Source: Thinopyrum elongatum
Taxonomy: Eukaryota; Streptophyta; Magnoliopsida; Poales; Poaceae
Length of the DNA: 64,000 nucleotides
NCBI GenBank assembly: GCA_011799875.1
Contig: CM022298.1
Coordinates: forward strand, 290,784,366 to 290,848,365
Reading direction: 5' to 3'
Positions 1 to 9,980 of the stretch are shown in pieces. A model generated the notes under the pieces. That model saw only the letters and a list, made by a program, of their open reading frames with translations, searched no databases and was not told the DNA's origin. The translations under genes were made by a program, and so were the position numbers. Each line of letters opens with the position of its first letter. Positions within the stretch are counted from its first letter, which is position 1.

Positions 1-997
1 TGGAACCATTTCCCACGTGCATTGTCACTTCGTCCTTCGCCAGCCTTCGTCCATTCCGTACTTCCTGTTTAGAGTTGCAAATGTGAGCAACCGCACTGGT
101 ATCAAATACCCAGGCACTACAATGAGAGCTAGTAAGGTACACATCAATAATATGTATATCATATATACCTTTGTTGACGTTGGCCCCCTTCTTGTCGGCC
201 AGATATTTGGGGCAATTCCGCTTCCAGTGGCCAGCTCCCTTGCAATAGAAGCACTCATTTTCAGGCTTGGGTCCAGCCTTGGGTTTCTTCACAGGAGGAG
301 CAACTGCTTTGCCACTCTTCTTGAAGTTTCCCTTCTTTCCCTTGCTATTTTTGAAACTAGTGGTTTTATTGACCATCAACACTTGATGCTCCTTCTGGAT
401 GTCTGACTCAGCGACTTTCAGCATCGCGAATAGCTCGGAGACTAACTTGTTCATCCCTTGCATGTTATAGTTCAACACAAAGCTCTTGTAGCTAGGTGGT
501 AGCGATTGAAGAACTCTGTCAGTGACCGCCTCAGGCGGGAGCTCAACTCCCAACTCAGCCAGACGGTTGTAATACCCAGACATTCTGAGTATGTGCTCAC
601 TGGCGGAGTTGTTCTCCTCCATTTTGCAGGCATAGAACTTATCGGAGGTCTCATACCTCTCAATCCGGGCATTCTTCTCAAAAATAAACTTCAACTCCTG
701 GAACATCTCATATGCTCCATGACGTTCAAAAAGCCTTTGAAGTCCCGGTTCTAAGCCATACAACATGGCACACTGAATTATTGAGTAGTCATCAACACGC
801 TGCCAGTCGCTCACAACGTCCACAGTCGCTGGAGGGGGCGGCGCACCAAGCGGTGCATCAAGGACATAAGACTTTTCGGCAGTCGTGAGGATAATCCTCA
901 GATTACGGGCCCAGTCCACAAAGTTTCTTCCATCATCTTTCAGCTTAGCGTTCTCTAGGAACACATTGAAATTCAGGGGAGCTACTGCGCGAGCCAT
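1..997 (-). CDS. gag: Copia gag and protease N-terminus (partial)
   Basis: An open frame of about 332 codons runs from an ATG at 997 (MARAVAPLNF...) off the left edge with no stop. Gag forms the nucleocapsid-like particle that packages element RNA. The first 230 residues match the UBN2/retrotrans-gag type (LPPSYKSFVLNY region), followed by a Lys-rich stretch and a CX2CX4HX4C zinc knuckle (CFYCKGAGHWKRNC, near 262-239 of the window). The protease active site follows (FDTSAVAHIC, near 110). Copia protease normally has Asp-Ser/Thr-Gly; here the Gly codon reads AGT (Ser), which should weaken or kill the enzyme. No frameshift or stop is seen in the visible part, so this copy is relatively young but probably inactive. 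The ATG was chosen because it opens the conserved gag start and the sequence upstream is leader. Confidence 0.85.
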   Translation of the reverse strand, partial: MARAVAPLNFNVFLENAKLKDDGRNFVDWARNLRIILTTAEKSYVLDAPLGAPPPPATVDVVSDWQRVDDYSIIQCAMLYGLEPGLQRLFERHGAYEMFQELKFIFEKNARIERYETSDKFYACKMEENNSASEHILRMSGYYNRLAELGVELPPEAVTDRVLQSLPPSYKSFVLNYNMQGMNKLVSELFAMLKVAESDIQKEHQVLMVNKTTSFKNSKGKKGNFKKSGKAVAPPVKKPKAGPKPENECFYCKGAGHWKRNCPKYLADKKGANVNKGIYDIHIIDVYLTSSHCSAWVFDTSAVAHICNSKQEVRNGRRLAKDEVTMHVGNGS

Positions 998-2248
998 TGA
1001 CCTACAACATAATTTGCAAAGACAACTTAGACTATTGTTCAAGATAATGAGTTCAATTAATCATATTACCTAAGAACTCCCACTCAAATCGACATCCCTC
1101 CAGTCGTCCGAGTGTAACATGATCCAAATCCACCAACCCAAGTCTGATCATCACGTGAGATGAGGTGGTTTCAATGGTGAACATCTCCATGTTGATCATA
1201 TCTACAATATGACTCATGTTCGACCTTTCGGTCTCTTGTGTTCTGAGGCCATGTCTGTACATTCTAGGCTCATCAAGTTTAACCCAAGTGTTTTGCATGT
1301 GCAAAACTGGCTTGCACCCGTTGTATGTGAACGTAGAGTCTATCACATCTGATCATCAGTGGTGCTTCGAAACGACGAACTTTCACAACGGTGCACACTT
1401 GGGGAGAACAAATTTTATCTTGAAATTTTAGTGAGGGATCACCTTATAATGCTACCTCGTCCTAAGCAAAATAAGATGCATAAAATGATTAACATCACAT
1501 GCAAATCATAAGTGACATGATATGGCCATCATCTTGTGCTTTCGATCTCCATTTTCAAAGCTCCAGCATGATCTGCATCGTCACTGACATGACACCATGA
1601 TCTCCATCATCGTGTCGCCATCGGGGTTGTCACGCCAACCATGCTTCTACTACTATTGCTACTGCTTAGCGATAAAGTAAAGCATTACATAGCGCTTAAT
1701 GATTGACATGCAGGTCATACAATAATTAAAGACAACCCTATGGCTCCTGCCGGTTGCCGTATTCATCGACATGCAAGTCGTGATAATCTATACAAAACAT
1801 GATCATCTCATACATCAAATATATCTCATCATGTCTTTGGCCATATCATATCACAACATACCCTGCAAAAACAAGTTAGACGTCCTCTACTTTGTTGTTG
1901 CATGTTTTACGTGGCTGCTATGGGTGACTAGTAAGAACCATTCTTACCTACGCAAAGCCACAATGGTGATATTCAAGTTGCTATTTAACCTTCTACAAGG
2001 ACTGCCTTTGTCGAATCCGATTCAATTAAGGTGTGAAAGACATACACCCACTAGCCATCTTTATGCAACAAGTTGCATGTCAGTCAATGGAACCAGTCTC
2101 ATGTACGTGGACATGTAAAGTTGGTCTGGGCTGCTTCATCCCACAATACCGCTGGATCAAGATAAGACCAAGGAAGGAAGCAATCTGAACATCAATGCCC
2201 ACAAGCTCCTTTGTGTTCTACTCGTGATGTCATCTACGCATAGACCTA
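998..2248 (-). other. BARE/Angela untranslated leader
   Basis: About 1.25 kb between primer site and gag ATG with no gene-like frame on either strand. A long leader between LTR and gag is usual in the BARE/Angela group, where it carries packaging and dimerisation signals. I cannot point to those motifs here. The short ORFs in this stretch show no family resemblance. Confidence 0.6.
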
Positions 2249-2261
2249 GCTCATGATGCCA
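2249..2261 (-). promoter_or_regulatory. Primer binding site (tRNA-Met type, degenerate)
   Basis: Two bases inside the LTR edge, the minus strand reads TGGCATCATGAGC, close to the canonical TGGTATCAGAGC that pairs with the 3' end of initiator tRNA-Met. It differs at a few positions, so priming may be impaired. Its place fixes the LTR boundary at 2263 and the element's orientation. Confidence 0.75.
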
Positions 2262-2262
2262 C

Positions 2263-4021
2263 TGTTGGGGAACGTTGCATGGGAAACAAAAAATTTCCTA
2301 CGCTCACCAAGATCGATCTAGGAGATGCACATCTACAAGATGAGAGATTGGCTTTACATACCCTTGTAGATCTCTAAGCAGAAGCGTTAAGAAACACGGT
2401 TGATGTAGTCGAACGTCTTCGCGATCCAATCACGATCCGTCCACGAACTCCCGATCAAGTGCCGAACGGACGGCACATCCGAGTTTAGCACACGTGCGGC
2501 TTGGCGGCGTCCTCTCCTTCTTGATCCAGCAAGTGAGAGAGAGGGGGTAGATGAGATCGGGACCAACACGATGGTATGGTGGTGGTGGTGGCAGCGGAAT
2601 TCCGGCAGGGCTTCGCCAAGCGCGTACCGGTGAAACGTGGGAGGAGTTGGGAGAGGTAACGGGCAAGGGTCCAAGGTGTGGCTGCCCCCAATGCCTCCCC
2701 ACCTTTATATAGGTGTGGAGGGGGATGGTGGCTTGCCCTCCAAGGCTCTAGGGTCATTGGCCAAAGGGCGAGGAAGGAAATCCCACCTTTCCTTCCCCAC
2801 CGATCGCTATCCCCCTTTTCAGGGATCCTCATCTTATCCCCTTGGGATATGATACTATTCCTTTTAAGGGAGGATCTTGGTGCGCCTAGGCCAGGGTTGT
2901 GGGGACTTTCCCCACTACCCACGTTCATGTGGGTCCCCCATGCAGGCGGGCCCCACTCCGGAAACTTCTAGAACCTTCTTGGTACAATACCGAAAAAACT
3001 TGAACTTTTTCCGGAACCCCGATAACAACTTTCCATATATGAATCTTTACCTCTAGACTATTCCAGAGCTCCTCATGATGTCCCGGATCCCATCCAGGAC
3101 TCCGAACAACCTTCATACTTTCCACCATTAATATCTCAATACTACCCTAGCACTACCGAACGTTAAGCGTGCGACCCTACGGGTTCGAGAATCATGTAGA
3201 CATGACCGAGACTCCTCTCCAGTCAATAACCAATAGCAGGACCTCGATGCCCATATATATTCCTACATATTCCATGAAGATCTTTATCGGTTGAACCACG
3301 ATGTCAAGGATTCAGTTAATCCCGTATACAATTCCCTTTGTCCGGCGATATGTTACTTGCCCAAGATTCGATCGTCGGTATCTCCATACCGAGTTCAATC
3401 TCGTTACCGGCAAGTCTCTTTACTCATTCCATAATACAAGATCCCATGACCAAACTCATTAGTCACATGCTTGCAAGCTTCTTGTGATGTTATATTACCG
3501 AGAGGCCCCGAGATACCTCTCCGTCATACGGAGTAACAAATCCCAGTCTTGATCCATGCCAACTCAACAGACACCCTCGGAGATACCTGTAGAACATCTT
3601 TATAGTCACCAAGTTACGTTGTGACATTTGATACACACAAGGTACTCCTCCGATGTCAGTGAGTTGCATGATCTCATGGTCATAGGAACAGATACTTGAC
3701 ATGCAGAAAACGATAGCAATAAACTTGATACGATCATATGCTACGTTTATAGTTTGGGTCTTGTCCATCACATCATTCTCCTAATGATGTGATACCTTTA
3801 TCAAATGACAAATCATGTCTATGACTAGGAAACCATAGCCATCTTTAATGAACGAGCTAGTCCGGTAGATGCTCACTAGGGATGTGTTGTTGTCTATGTA
3901 TCCACACATGTATTTGAGTTTCCAATCAATACAATTATAGCATGGATAATAAACAATTATCATGAACAAGGAAATATAATAATAACCACTTTATTATTGC
4001 CTCTAGGGCATATTTCCAACA
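2263..4021 (-). repeat. 5' LTR of BARE/Angela-type Copia
   Basis: Complete LTR of 1759 bp, TG...CA ended. On the minus strand it opens TGTTGGAAATATGCCCTAG, includes the stretch GGAGAATGATGTGATGGACA (3772-3791 region) and closes GTTCCCCAACA. These blocks are diagnostic of Triticeae BARE/Angela LTRs. It provides promoter and polyadenylation signals for the element, so transcription would run leftwards into gag. Confidence 0.92.
2702..2711 (-). promoter_or_regulatory. LTR TATA box
   Basis: The minus strand reads CCTATATAAAGG here, in the downstream third of the LTR, about 440 bp before the LTR end. A TATA box at this relative place drives element transcription in the BARE group. The start site itself is not visible. 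Confidence 0.65.
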
Positions 4022-4475
4022 AACAGGACCCCATTTCGACCGTACGCGGTCGAACAGAAGGCCGTTTCCTCCGTTCTGCGGTACACCAGACCTCGTTTCG
4101 GCTGTTCCGTCCAAGCCGGTTGGCTCCCGATGAACCTGACGTATTCCGACCCAGTCGGTTACCTCCCGATGAACACGATGTTGTTTCCTCGATTCCGACC
4201 CAGTCCGTTGGTTGTCGATGAACATGACGCCATCACTGTACGCGTTCGAGACCCTGCCCGTATGTACGTATGTAGCCGTATTTACTTTCTTGCAGCGTGG
4301 TTGTACGTACATGTACACGATATAGACGAGACTTTGTGACATGGTACATCGGTGGTTCTACTACCACACGTGCCGCTCCTTACTCGGCCACGGTTCATCG
4401 CTACAGAGAGACCGATCGACCAATATGTACATACACGTTCGCGACCAGATAGATAACGCTACATATGCTTCGACC

Positions 4476-4760
4476 GGGTGGGTCCCAACTGTCATGGAGG
4501 ACGGGGAGGCACTTCCTTGCATGCGAATATATAGCTAGCGGGTCTGAGCTGTCAGGGGGGGGAATCATTTTTTTTGCCCGTAATAAGAAGGTACTTCCTT
4601 GTGTGCAAAGATGTTGGTGGGTCCCGGGTGTCAGGGGCAGGAATAAGGGGGCACTTCCTTCCGTGCGAAAATATACATGATGGGTCCCAGCTTTCAGGGG
4701 GAGGAATAATTTTATTTTCACGTAATAAGGAGGCAGTTGCATGTGTCCGTCCATGGACCT
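4476..4760. repeat. Degenerate tandem repeat, about 60-80 bp units
   Basis: Four diverged units begin near 4478, 4540, 4619 and 4680. Each contains GGGTC(C/T)...TGTCAGGGG followed by GGCACTTCCTTGC-like sequence and then GCGAA(A/T)ATAT. Spacing alternates at roughly 61 and 79 bp, suggesting a two-unit higher-order repeat. No coding potential is seen. Confidence 0.6.
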
Positions 4761-4833
4761 GGTGCATCCCCACTATCAACCTCTCCACGTACAGTCCTCT
4801 TCCGATGACTCTCATTTGTTGACCACGTTGACC
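4738..4833 (+). repeat. Direct repeat, copy 1 (partner 6239-6332)
   Basis: The block with CCATGGACCTGGTG, CAACCTCTCCACGTA and CTCATTTGTTGA recurs in the same orientation about 1.5 kb downstream, with scattered differences. Similarity appears to continue more weakly on both sides. The intervening 1.4 kb may therefore be a segment between two copies of one repeat or an internal duplication. Confidence 0.6.
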
Positions 4834-5298
4834 ATGCCGCGCCGAGCACACCATGGCGGTGGACGACGGCGAGACCCCGGATGGCAATGAGCCAGAGATG
4901 GGAAGATGCGGCAGTGGATTCGTAGACGGAGAGATGTATGAGGGTTAACTGGTTCTGGTGCGGCGTGGTTCTCTAGTCGGTAGAGAATAACTGGAGGTGT
5001 GGAGGGGTGGAGGGATGGCCTGGCCAGTGGTGGGGTAGCGCTTCACAGTGAAGCGTGGTAAGCAGGGCTGTTAGTAGCCGGAGGCGGGAGCAGGTGGCCC
5101 TGGCGGCGCTGGAGGAAGAATACGAGAGATTGAAGATGGATACCGGCCGTTTGATGTAAATCCAACAGCTATCGATGTCAGAATCATTTGTTGACTAAGA
5201 TGACAACGCCTTGCGTTGGCTTCGACCTATTGGCCCACATTTCAGCCTCCAAAAATGTGCTACATATTCAACCCATTTTTTTAGAATTTACAATCCAT

Positions 5299-5508
5299 TT
5301 GCTGGGCTGGGTGGACAAATAATGTAGCGTCCATGCGGCCCATTTATTTATTTTCTAAAAAATAACAGTCCATTTGCACTTTCTCAAAATACACGAATTT
5401 GCCGGGCTGGGTGAACAAATAATGTAGCGTCCATGCGGCCCATTTATTTTTCCTAAAAAATTACAGCCCATTTGCACTTTCTCAAAATACACGATTTTGC
5501 TGGGCTGG
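5299..5508 (+). repeat. Tandem repeat, 100-bp unit, just over two copies
   Basis: GCTGGGCTGGGTGGACAAAT at 5301 recurs as GCCGGGCTGGGTGAACAAAT at 5401, and the first bases of a third unit (GCTGGGCTGG) appear at 5499. Copies 1 and 2 match along almost the whole unit (GTAGCGTCCATGCGGCCCAT; CTCAAAATACACGA), so the duplication is fairly recent. Confidence 0.85.
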
Positions 5509-6238
5509 TTCTAATTATAATGTTGGGTTGGGTGTAGCAATGTTATCAAAAAATAAACAGGGGCTGCGCATTTTGTTATAAATATGTTTAAATAATAAGT
5601 GCTTTATTATGACATTGGTCCTTAAATCTTACCAAGCTTCTGTACACAATCACCAGGATTTTCATTGCCTTAAAGTAAAAAAAACCAAGGATTTTATTGT
5701 TAAAAAATTATTTTTATAAGTTAATAAGACGTGGGATAGTTTTTTATTATATATGTAAGTGTATGTTAAATATATGATGATAATAAAAATAATATATAAT
5801 AACATATAAAATAATATATATATAATATAGTTAGAAGGGAAACATAAGTTGGACCCGGTGTTCATATTCTTATATAGAAAAATAGAACAGACCTTTGTGT
5901 TTTCTTCAAAAAAATACATAAGTTGGGTTGCGGATGTTTAAGAAAAAATAAAACCAAGGATGGGAGGCCTATAGGCCGGTCGATACATGATGGCCCTAAA
6001 AAATGTACAAACCGTCATGTCGTGGGCTGCGCATGTTAAAAAAGAAAGCCTAGACTGGGGAGCCCACAACCCAGCTGATACTTGTTGGCCCACTAATAAT
6101 AAATGATACCTACCAGCTCCCCGATGACTACCTTCGTTGTAAATTTATCTCCTTTAGTAACTACGTTGACAAACCCGTGGGCCCCAACATCAGTATAGCA
6201 TTAGGAGGAAGTATTTTTTTCAATGAGGCACTTGCTTG
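5509..6238. other. AT-rich non-coding stretch
   Basis: No gene, RNA or terminal repeat recognised. It is strongly AT-rich between about 5640 and 5960 and contains scattered GGGCTGG / GGCCC-type words like those in the tandem repeat before it, so it may belong to the same unclassified element. Confidence 0.4.
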
Positions 6239-6332
6239 CATACGGCCATGGACCTGGTGGGTCCCGACTGTCCACCTCTCCACGTATAGTCCTCTCCAGA
6301 TTCCTCTCATTTGTTGAGCATGTTCACAACGG
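6239..6332 (+). repeat. Direct repeat, copy 2 (partner 4738-4833)
   Basis: Second copy of the CCATGGACCTGGTG...CTCATTTGTTGA block, same orientation as the first. The following bases (GTGGCGCCATGGCGAG) also resemble the sequence after copy 1, but with more change. Confidence 0.6.
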
Positions 6333-6460
6333 CAGACAGTGGCGCCATGGCGAGTGCACAAAGGCGGAGGATAATGTCTAGGCCACTGACAAGAATGCAC
6401 CGAAGGTAGGGAAGACGTGCTACAGTAGTGATAGAAGTTGTGCCTAGTTTCTGACGAAAG

Positions 6461-6660
6461 TACCAAAGTAGCCTAGTGGCCAAGTTCCACTCCCCAACCG
6501 CTGCTCCACCCGGGTTTGATTCCACCTGATGCAGGGAAAATATCCCCAAATTTTTGCCTCTGCCATGACTGACATGTGGGTCCCCATTGTCATCTACGCA
6601 CACCACCTCCAATACCTGCCAAAACTTCGTCCCTCGTTTTCTCTGTTTTTCGCACACTCA
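6461..6660 (+). mobile_element. Possible tRNA-derived SINE
   Basis: An A-box-like word TAGCCTAGTGGC (6469-6480) is followed 33 bp later by a B-box-like word GGTTTGATTCC (6513-6523). This matches the internal pol III promoter of tRNA-derived SINEs in spacing and order. The sequence does not fold as a tRNA (no acceptor stem), so it is not a tRNA gene. Element ends and target duplication could not be fixed. It could also be chance similarity. Confidence 0.4.
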
Positions 6661-7350
6661 ACATTGTGTGGGCATTTTGAAAATAGCATATCTTTTTGAC
6701 CTGCATCATATGAAGATGTGTTATGCATGAATGTTGATCAACATGATGTTAACTGGCTGGTAGTTCCATTTCCGACCATGCATAAACTTCCAACATGATG
6801 TTATCCCTATTTGAAAAGGGCGTGTTGGTATAAATGCTCTGCCTCTGAAACTTGCAGTTTCTTCTCTGAGAATCACATTGTTTGGACTTTTATATGAAAC
6901 TACATTTTTTAAAGTGCTAAAAATAGATCTCTAGAATTCATAAAATACTTCATATGGTAAATACTGCAAATCTGAAATTCAAAAGACTTCCATATGTGAA
7001 AGTACTCTCAAAATACACATCATAAGACACAATTCACAACCTGCAAATACTGACAACCCTAAGCTCCTCCTCAGACTATTGGGGGGGCAGTCCCCTCCTA
7101 TTCCTCGGCGATAGACAGCCGCCCCGTCAGACGAGGTGAACGGCGAGGGAGAGGATGGCGGGGAATCGTCAACGCGCCAACTACTTTTCTCCTCTTGCAG
7201 TTGGGTATGGTCGACGAAGACTTCACCGGCTCGCTCTGCCACGGCACCCTCACAAATGGCACCGTGTAGATGCTCGATCCTTCAATCTATGGGTGGATGC
7301 TCCATCTTGGATCGATACTCCCACCACCGCTGCCTCACGATCAGATTCGG
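6661..7350. other. Non-coding, possible 3' part of the 7351-7575 gene
   Basis: No convincing gene. On the minus strand an ORF at 6979-7242 lacks an ATG start, but its codons (VDHTQLQEEKSSWRVDD) are plausible. It could be a downstream exon of the hypothetical gene ending at 7351. I see no diagnostic splice pair. Confidence 0.3.
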
Positions 7351-7575
7351 TTAATCTGTTTGCTCCATGGCCCAGAGGAGCAGCTCTATGTACTCCCGCG
7401 CGACTCCCTCCGGGAGTATGGCCGCCTTTTCGCTCTGTTCCAGATATTTGGCCATCGCTGTCACCGTCGCCGCTAATTGCTCCGGGTTGTCAAACCAAGA
7501 CTGTATCTCCAACATCCTGGCTAGCTTCACAGGGTCGTTGTCTGCGATCCTCATGTATCGGTTGTACTCCTCCAT
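7351..7575 (-). CDS. Hypothetical 74-aa protein, family A of head-to-head pair
   Basis: The ORF starts MEEYNRYMRIADNDPVKLAR and ends ...LLWAMEQTD. I do not recognise a named family. It is hydrophilic, probably alpha-helical, with no signal peptide or membrane segment. The ATG at 7575 is preferred over a GTG-started frame beginning at 7602. Its first 27 residues resemble the plus-strand ORF at 8324 (both have an IA..D.VKLA...EIQ core). The two are divergently arranged about 750 bp apart, each with a minisatellite of CAAAACCACC-type units upstream. It may be a real small gene, a first exon, or a decayed duplicate carried by an unclassified element. Confidence 0.4.
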   Translation of the reverse strand: MEEYNRYMRIADNDPVKLARMLEIQSWFDNPEQLAATVTAMAKYLEQSEKAAILPEGVAREYIELLLWAMEQTD

Positions 7576-7610
7576 CGATCTACTTCTCCATAGCACCTTC
7601 ACTCGCCGGC

Positions 7611-7783
7611 GGTGGTTTTTGAATGGAAGCGGAGAGGAGCGGCGCTGGTTTTGGATTGAAACATGAGAGGAGTGGCGGTGGTTTTGAAATGGAAGAGGAG
7701 AGGAGTGGCGCTGGTTTTGGATTGAAACAGGAGAGGAGCGGCGGTGGTTTTGAAATGGAAGAGAAGAGGAGCGGCGGTGGTCT
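7611..7783 (-). repeat. Minisatellite, 33-bp units in 66-bp pairs
   Basis: Five units alternate between two variants, GGAGCGGCGCTGGTTTTGGAT and GGAGTGGCGGTGGTTTTGAAA (truncated). In one plus-strand frame they would read as alternating 11-residue blocks with a Ser-Gly-Ala/Gly-Gly core. On the minus strand they lie immediately 5' of the 7575 ATG and are probably leader sequence. Regular 33-bp spacing keeps all frames open, which explains the overlapping ORFs. Confidence 0.85.
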
Positions 7784-7803
7784 TCGAAGTATTTCTTTGT
7801 TTT

Positions 7804-7985
7804 GCGTATTTTGGGTCAAAGTTTGACCATGTACTGTATTTGACAAGCAAAATGTGAATGCATGTCATCAAAAATTGTATCGTTTGGTTCGTATCTGAAT
7901 GTACTTTCAAATTATATTATTTTTGCAACCTATAACATATATTTTATTTGTTAAAATTATGGTCAAAATATGACCCAGAATACAA
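7804..7985. mobile_element. MITE-like inverted repeat
   Basis: Arms at 7806-7830 and 7959-7983 are inverted copies (GTATTTTGGGTCAAAGTTTG against GTATTCTGGGTCATATTTTG) around an AT-rich centre holding GCATGTCATCAAAAATTGTA. A related element is at 25445-25673. The shape and base composition fit a Stowaway/Mariner-type MITE, but a TA target duplication is not clear. Confidence 0.55.
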
Positions 7986-8084
7986 GGGAGACTAGTTAAT
8001 GTGGGGTCGCTTCTTAATTAAAGGGTAAATTGATTTTGATTTTGATCCAGTCACAGCGCGCCGGCCTCTCGTCCAATCCTAAAT

Positions 8085-8300
8085 CGCTGTCGCACACTCC
8101 TCTCCCTCTTCTTCATTGCAAAACCACCCCCTCTCATCTCCATCTTCTCCATTCCAAAACCACCGTGTCGCCTCTCCCTCTTCTACATTGCAAAACCACC
8201 CCTCTCCTCTCCATCTTCTCCATTGCAAAACCACTGTCTCGCCTCTCCCTCTTCTCCATTGCAAGACCACCGTCTCTCCTCCCATCTTCCAAAGCCAGCA
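8085..8300 (+). repeat. Minisatellite, about 36-bp units
   Basis: Five to six units built from CTCTTCT(C/A)CATTGCAAAACCACC, alternating CCTCTCC and GTCTCGCC spacers. The core (CCATT.CAAAACCACC) equals the minus-strand core of the 7611-7783 minisatellite, so both arrays share ancestry and lie in inverted orientation. The array sits just 5' of the 8324 ATG. Confidence 0.8.
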
Positions 8301-8323
8301 CCGGACCTCTCAAAAGCACATCT

Positions 8324-8416
8324 ATGGAGAGGATGCAGCAGCGAATCGGGCAGATCGCCGCCGGCGACCAGGTGAAGTTAGCCAAGTTGAAGGAGATCCA
8401 GGTCGAAGTTAGCCAG
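8324..8416 (+). CDS. Candidate first exon, family A of head-to-head pair
   Basis: The frame reads MERMQQRIGQIAAGDQVKLA... for 31 codons and reaches CAG followed by GTATGA, a fair splice donor, at 8416/8417; unspliced it stops two codons later. The predicted peptide resembles the start of the minus-strand ORF at 7351-7575. No downstream exon could be assigned. It is short, so it may be a gene remnant. Confidence 0.35.
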
Positions 8417-9330
8417 GTATGATTTTCAGTGTGATGGCTAATGAAAATCATACGGGTAAGTACTGGGTAGTACTCCGAGTACTATGCCAATCACCCTAAA
8501 ATAGCTCTGGACCACAAGCAAAGTTGTGACAATGTGTACAAATAAATAAAAATTGATTGGTGCTTCTTTTAGAAAAGAGTACTCCCTAGAAAAGTGCCAA
8601 TATAAGCTACTCCTATTTGATTAGAGGAGTTGCTGCAACACTGAAACAAGTAAAGTGTCCCCTAAAAAAACATGTAAGGTTCAAGCCAAACACCGGCAGA
8701 TTAAAATATTCTGCAGCGGGTTGGCAAGAACTTGAGGAACCATCCGAGCATCTGTGCTTTTCCAAGCCACATTTATGTTAGATATTGGCACCTCGCACTT
8801 TGCATATATGCTGGTTCCATCCGTACATTTGTGCAGTTCCACCAAAATGTAGCTGAATAACCCTGTTTGCACACATAATGAAAAAGCGTGATTACATTAT
8901 AGTGGCACTAGTTGATGAAAAATACACTAATAAATAGAAGAAACTTCATTTTTTTAATGGAAAAAGATTGTGATAGTATCATAGTATGCCATGCTGCGAG
9001 GGCGAGATGGGCCCTGCGACGCCTCATACGGTAAGCCTCAAACTGGAAATCGACCCAATTCTCCCTGATACACCTTCTGCCAGTGATGAACATCAGTGTA
9101 CAGCGGTAGTACAAGGAGGGGCCTTGAGACATTCCAATCTCTATTTTTGTGCAGATCAACTAAAATTAAGCACCCCAGTTTGCAGAAACACTTAAACATT
9201 AACAATGGGACTAGTTGATGAAACATATACTAACAAAGAGAAGCACTTTCTTTATCTACATTGGAAATGAAATGATAGAGAGGACAGTAGCTCTATTTTA
9301 ACAATATTATTACTTCATTTTATCAGTGGC

Positions 9331-9671
9331 ACTAGGGTCGAGCAGGTGGCAAGCAAGGTGTACCGTGCGTTGCAAGGATGGAGGCCGGGGGTGCTTAGGC
9401 TGGGATGCTAAAGCTGGCTCTTTCAGTCCCTATCTTCCCCCCTAATGTTTCTGTGGTAGCTTTTGGGTTGTAATCCAAACTTGGTCGAGCTGGGGCAGTG
9501 TCCCACTACCTGCCTAGCTTATGTGGCGAACTTGTCTCCTGCTAGTAGTCAGTTCATTCTAGTAGTAGTTGCATAACTGCCCGTTTACACTGAGATGTTA
9601 TCGGATAATGTTCTCTATGGTTGGGTTTCTTTAATGAAATCTGAGGAAACCCCCTCTTTTGATATAAAAAA
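9331..9671 (+). mobile_element. 5'-truncated LINE 3' end with target duplication
   Basis: The segment ends TTGGGTTTCTTTAATGAAAT... then CCCCCTCTTTTGATATAAAAAAA, the usual tail of grass LINE-1-type elements. It is flanked by direct repeats ATCAGTGGC at 9322-9330 and 9672-9680, as expected from target-primed reverse transcription. Only about 340 bp remain, without coding sequence. Confidence 0.8.
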
Positions 9672-9980
9672 ATCAGTGGCGCCAAAACATTGCCTTCTAA
9701 TTAATAGTGCCACTAGATTAAGGTGCAAAATAATAACATTACTGCTTTATCACGGCAGTGCCAAAACAGTAGCACAAGAGCAGAGTCAACATGCAGGATC
9801 TTTGGCAAACGGTTGGACCAAAAAGGAACATACCTCATGATGGGAACCATATCTGCAGTGAACGCCATCATAGAAGGGATGACACCAGTCACCAACATGG
9901 ATGATTCAATTCATGGGACCTTTTTGTGCAGTTCACCTAAAATGAAGCAATGTTTGCATCATGCAGTTAGCAAGTACTTG

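Larger units (their letters stand above)
1..4021 (-). mobile_element. BARE/Angela-type Copia retrotransposon, 5' part
   Basis: Reading on the minus strand the order is LTR (4021-2263), tRNA-Met-like primer site, about 1.25 kb of untranslated leader, then gag and the start of protease, which runs off the window at position 1. The LTR ends are TGTTGGAAATA and CCCCAACA, as in the Triticeae Angela/WIS/BARE group, and the length (1759 bp) fits that group. The body and 3' LTR lie outside the window, so the target duplication cannot be tested; AACAG (4022-4026) would be the flanking copy. Confidence 0.9.

Noticed and set aside
6461..6535. tRNA gene
   Set aside because: A and B boxes present but no acceptor stem, anticodon arm or terminator.
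7155..7622. 155-codon plus-strand ORF opposite the 7351-7575 gene
   Set aside because: Shadow of the minus-strand ORF; only the minus-strand product has a relative (8324 ORF).
7611..8300. CRISPR-like array from regular repeats
   Set aside because: Units are contiguous minisatellites without unique spacers, in a plant genome.
8915..8930. ATACACTAATAAA as the missing CACTA left terminus
   Set aside because: Only five bases match the terminus and no subterminal repeats follow.
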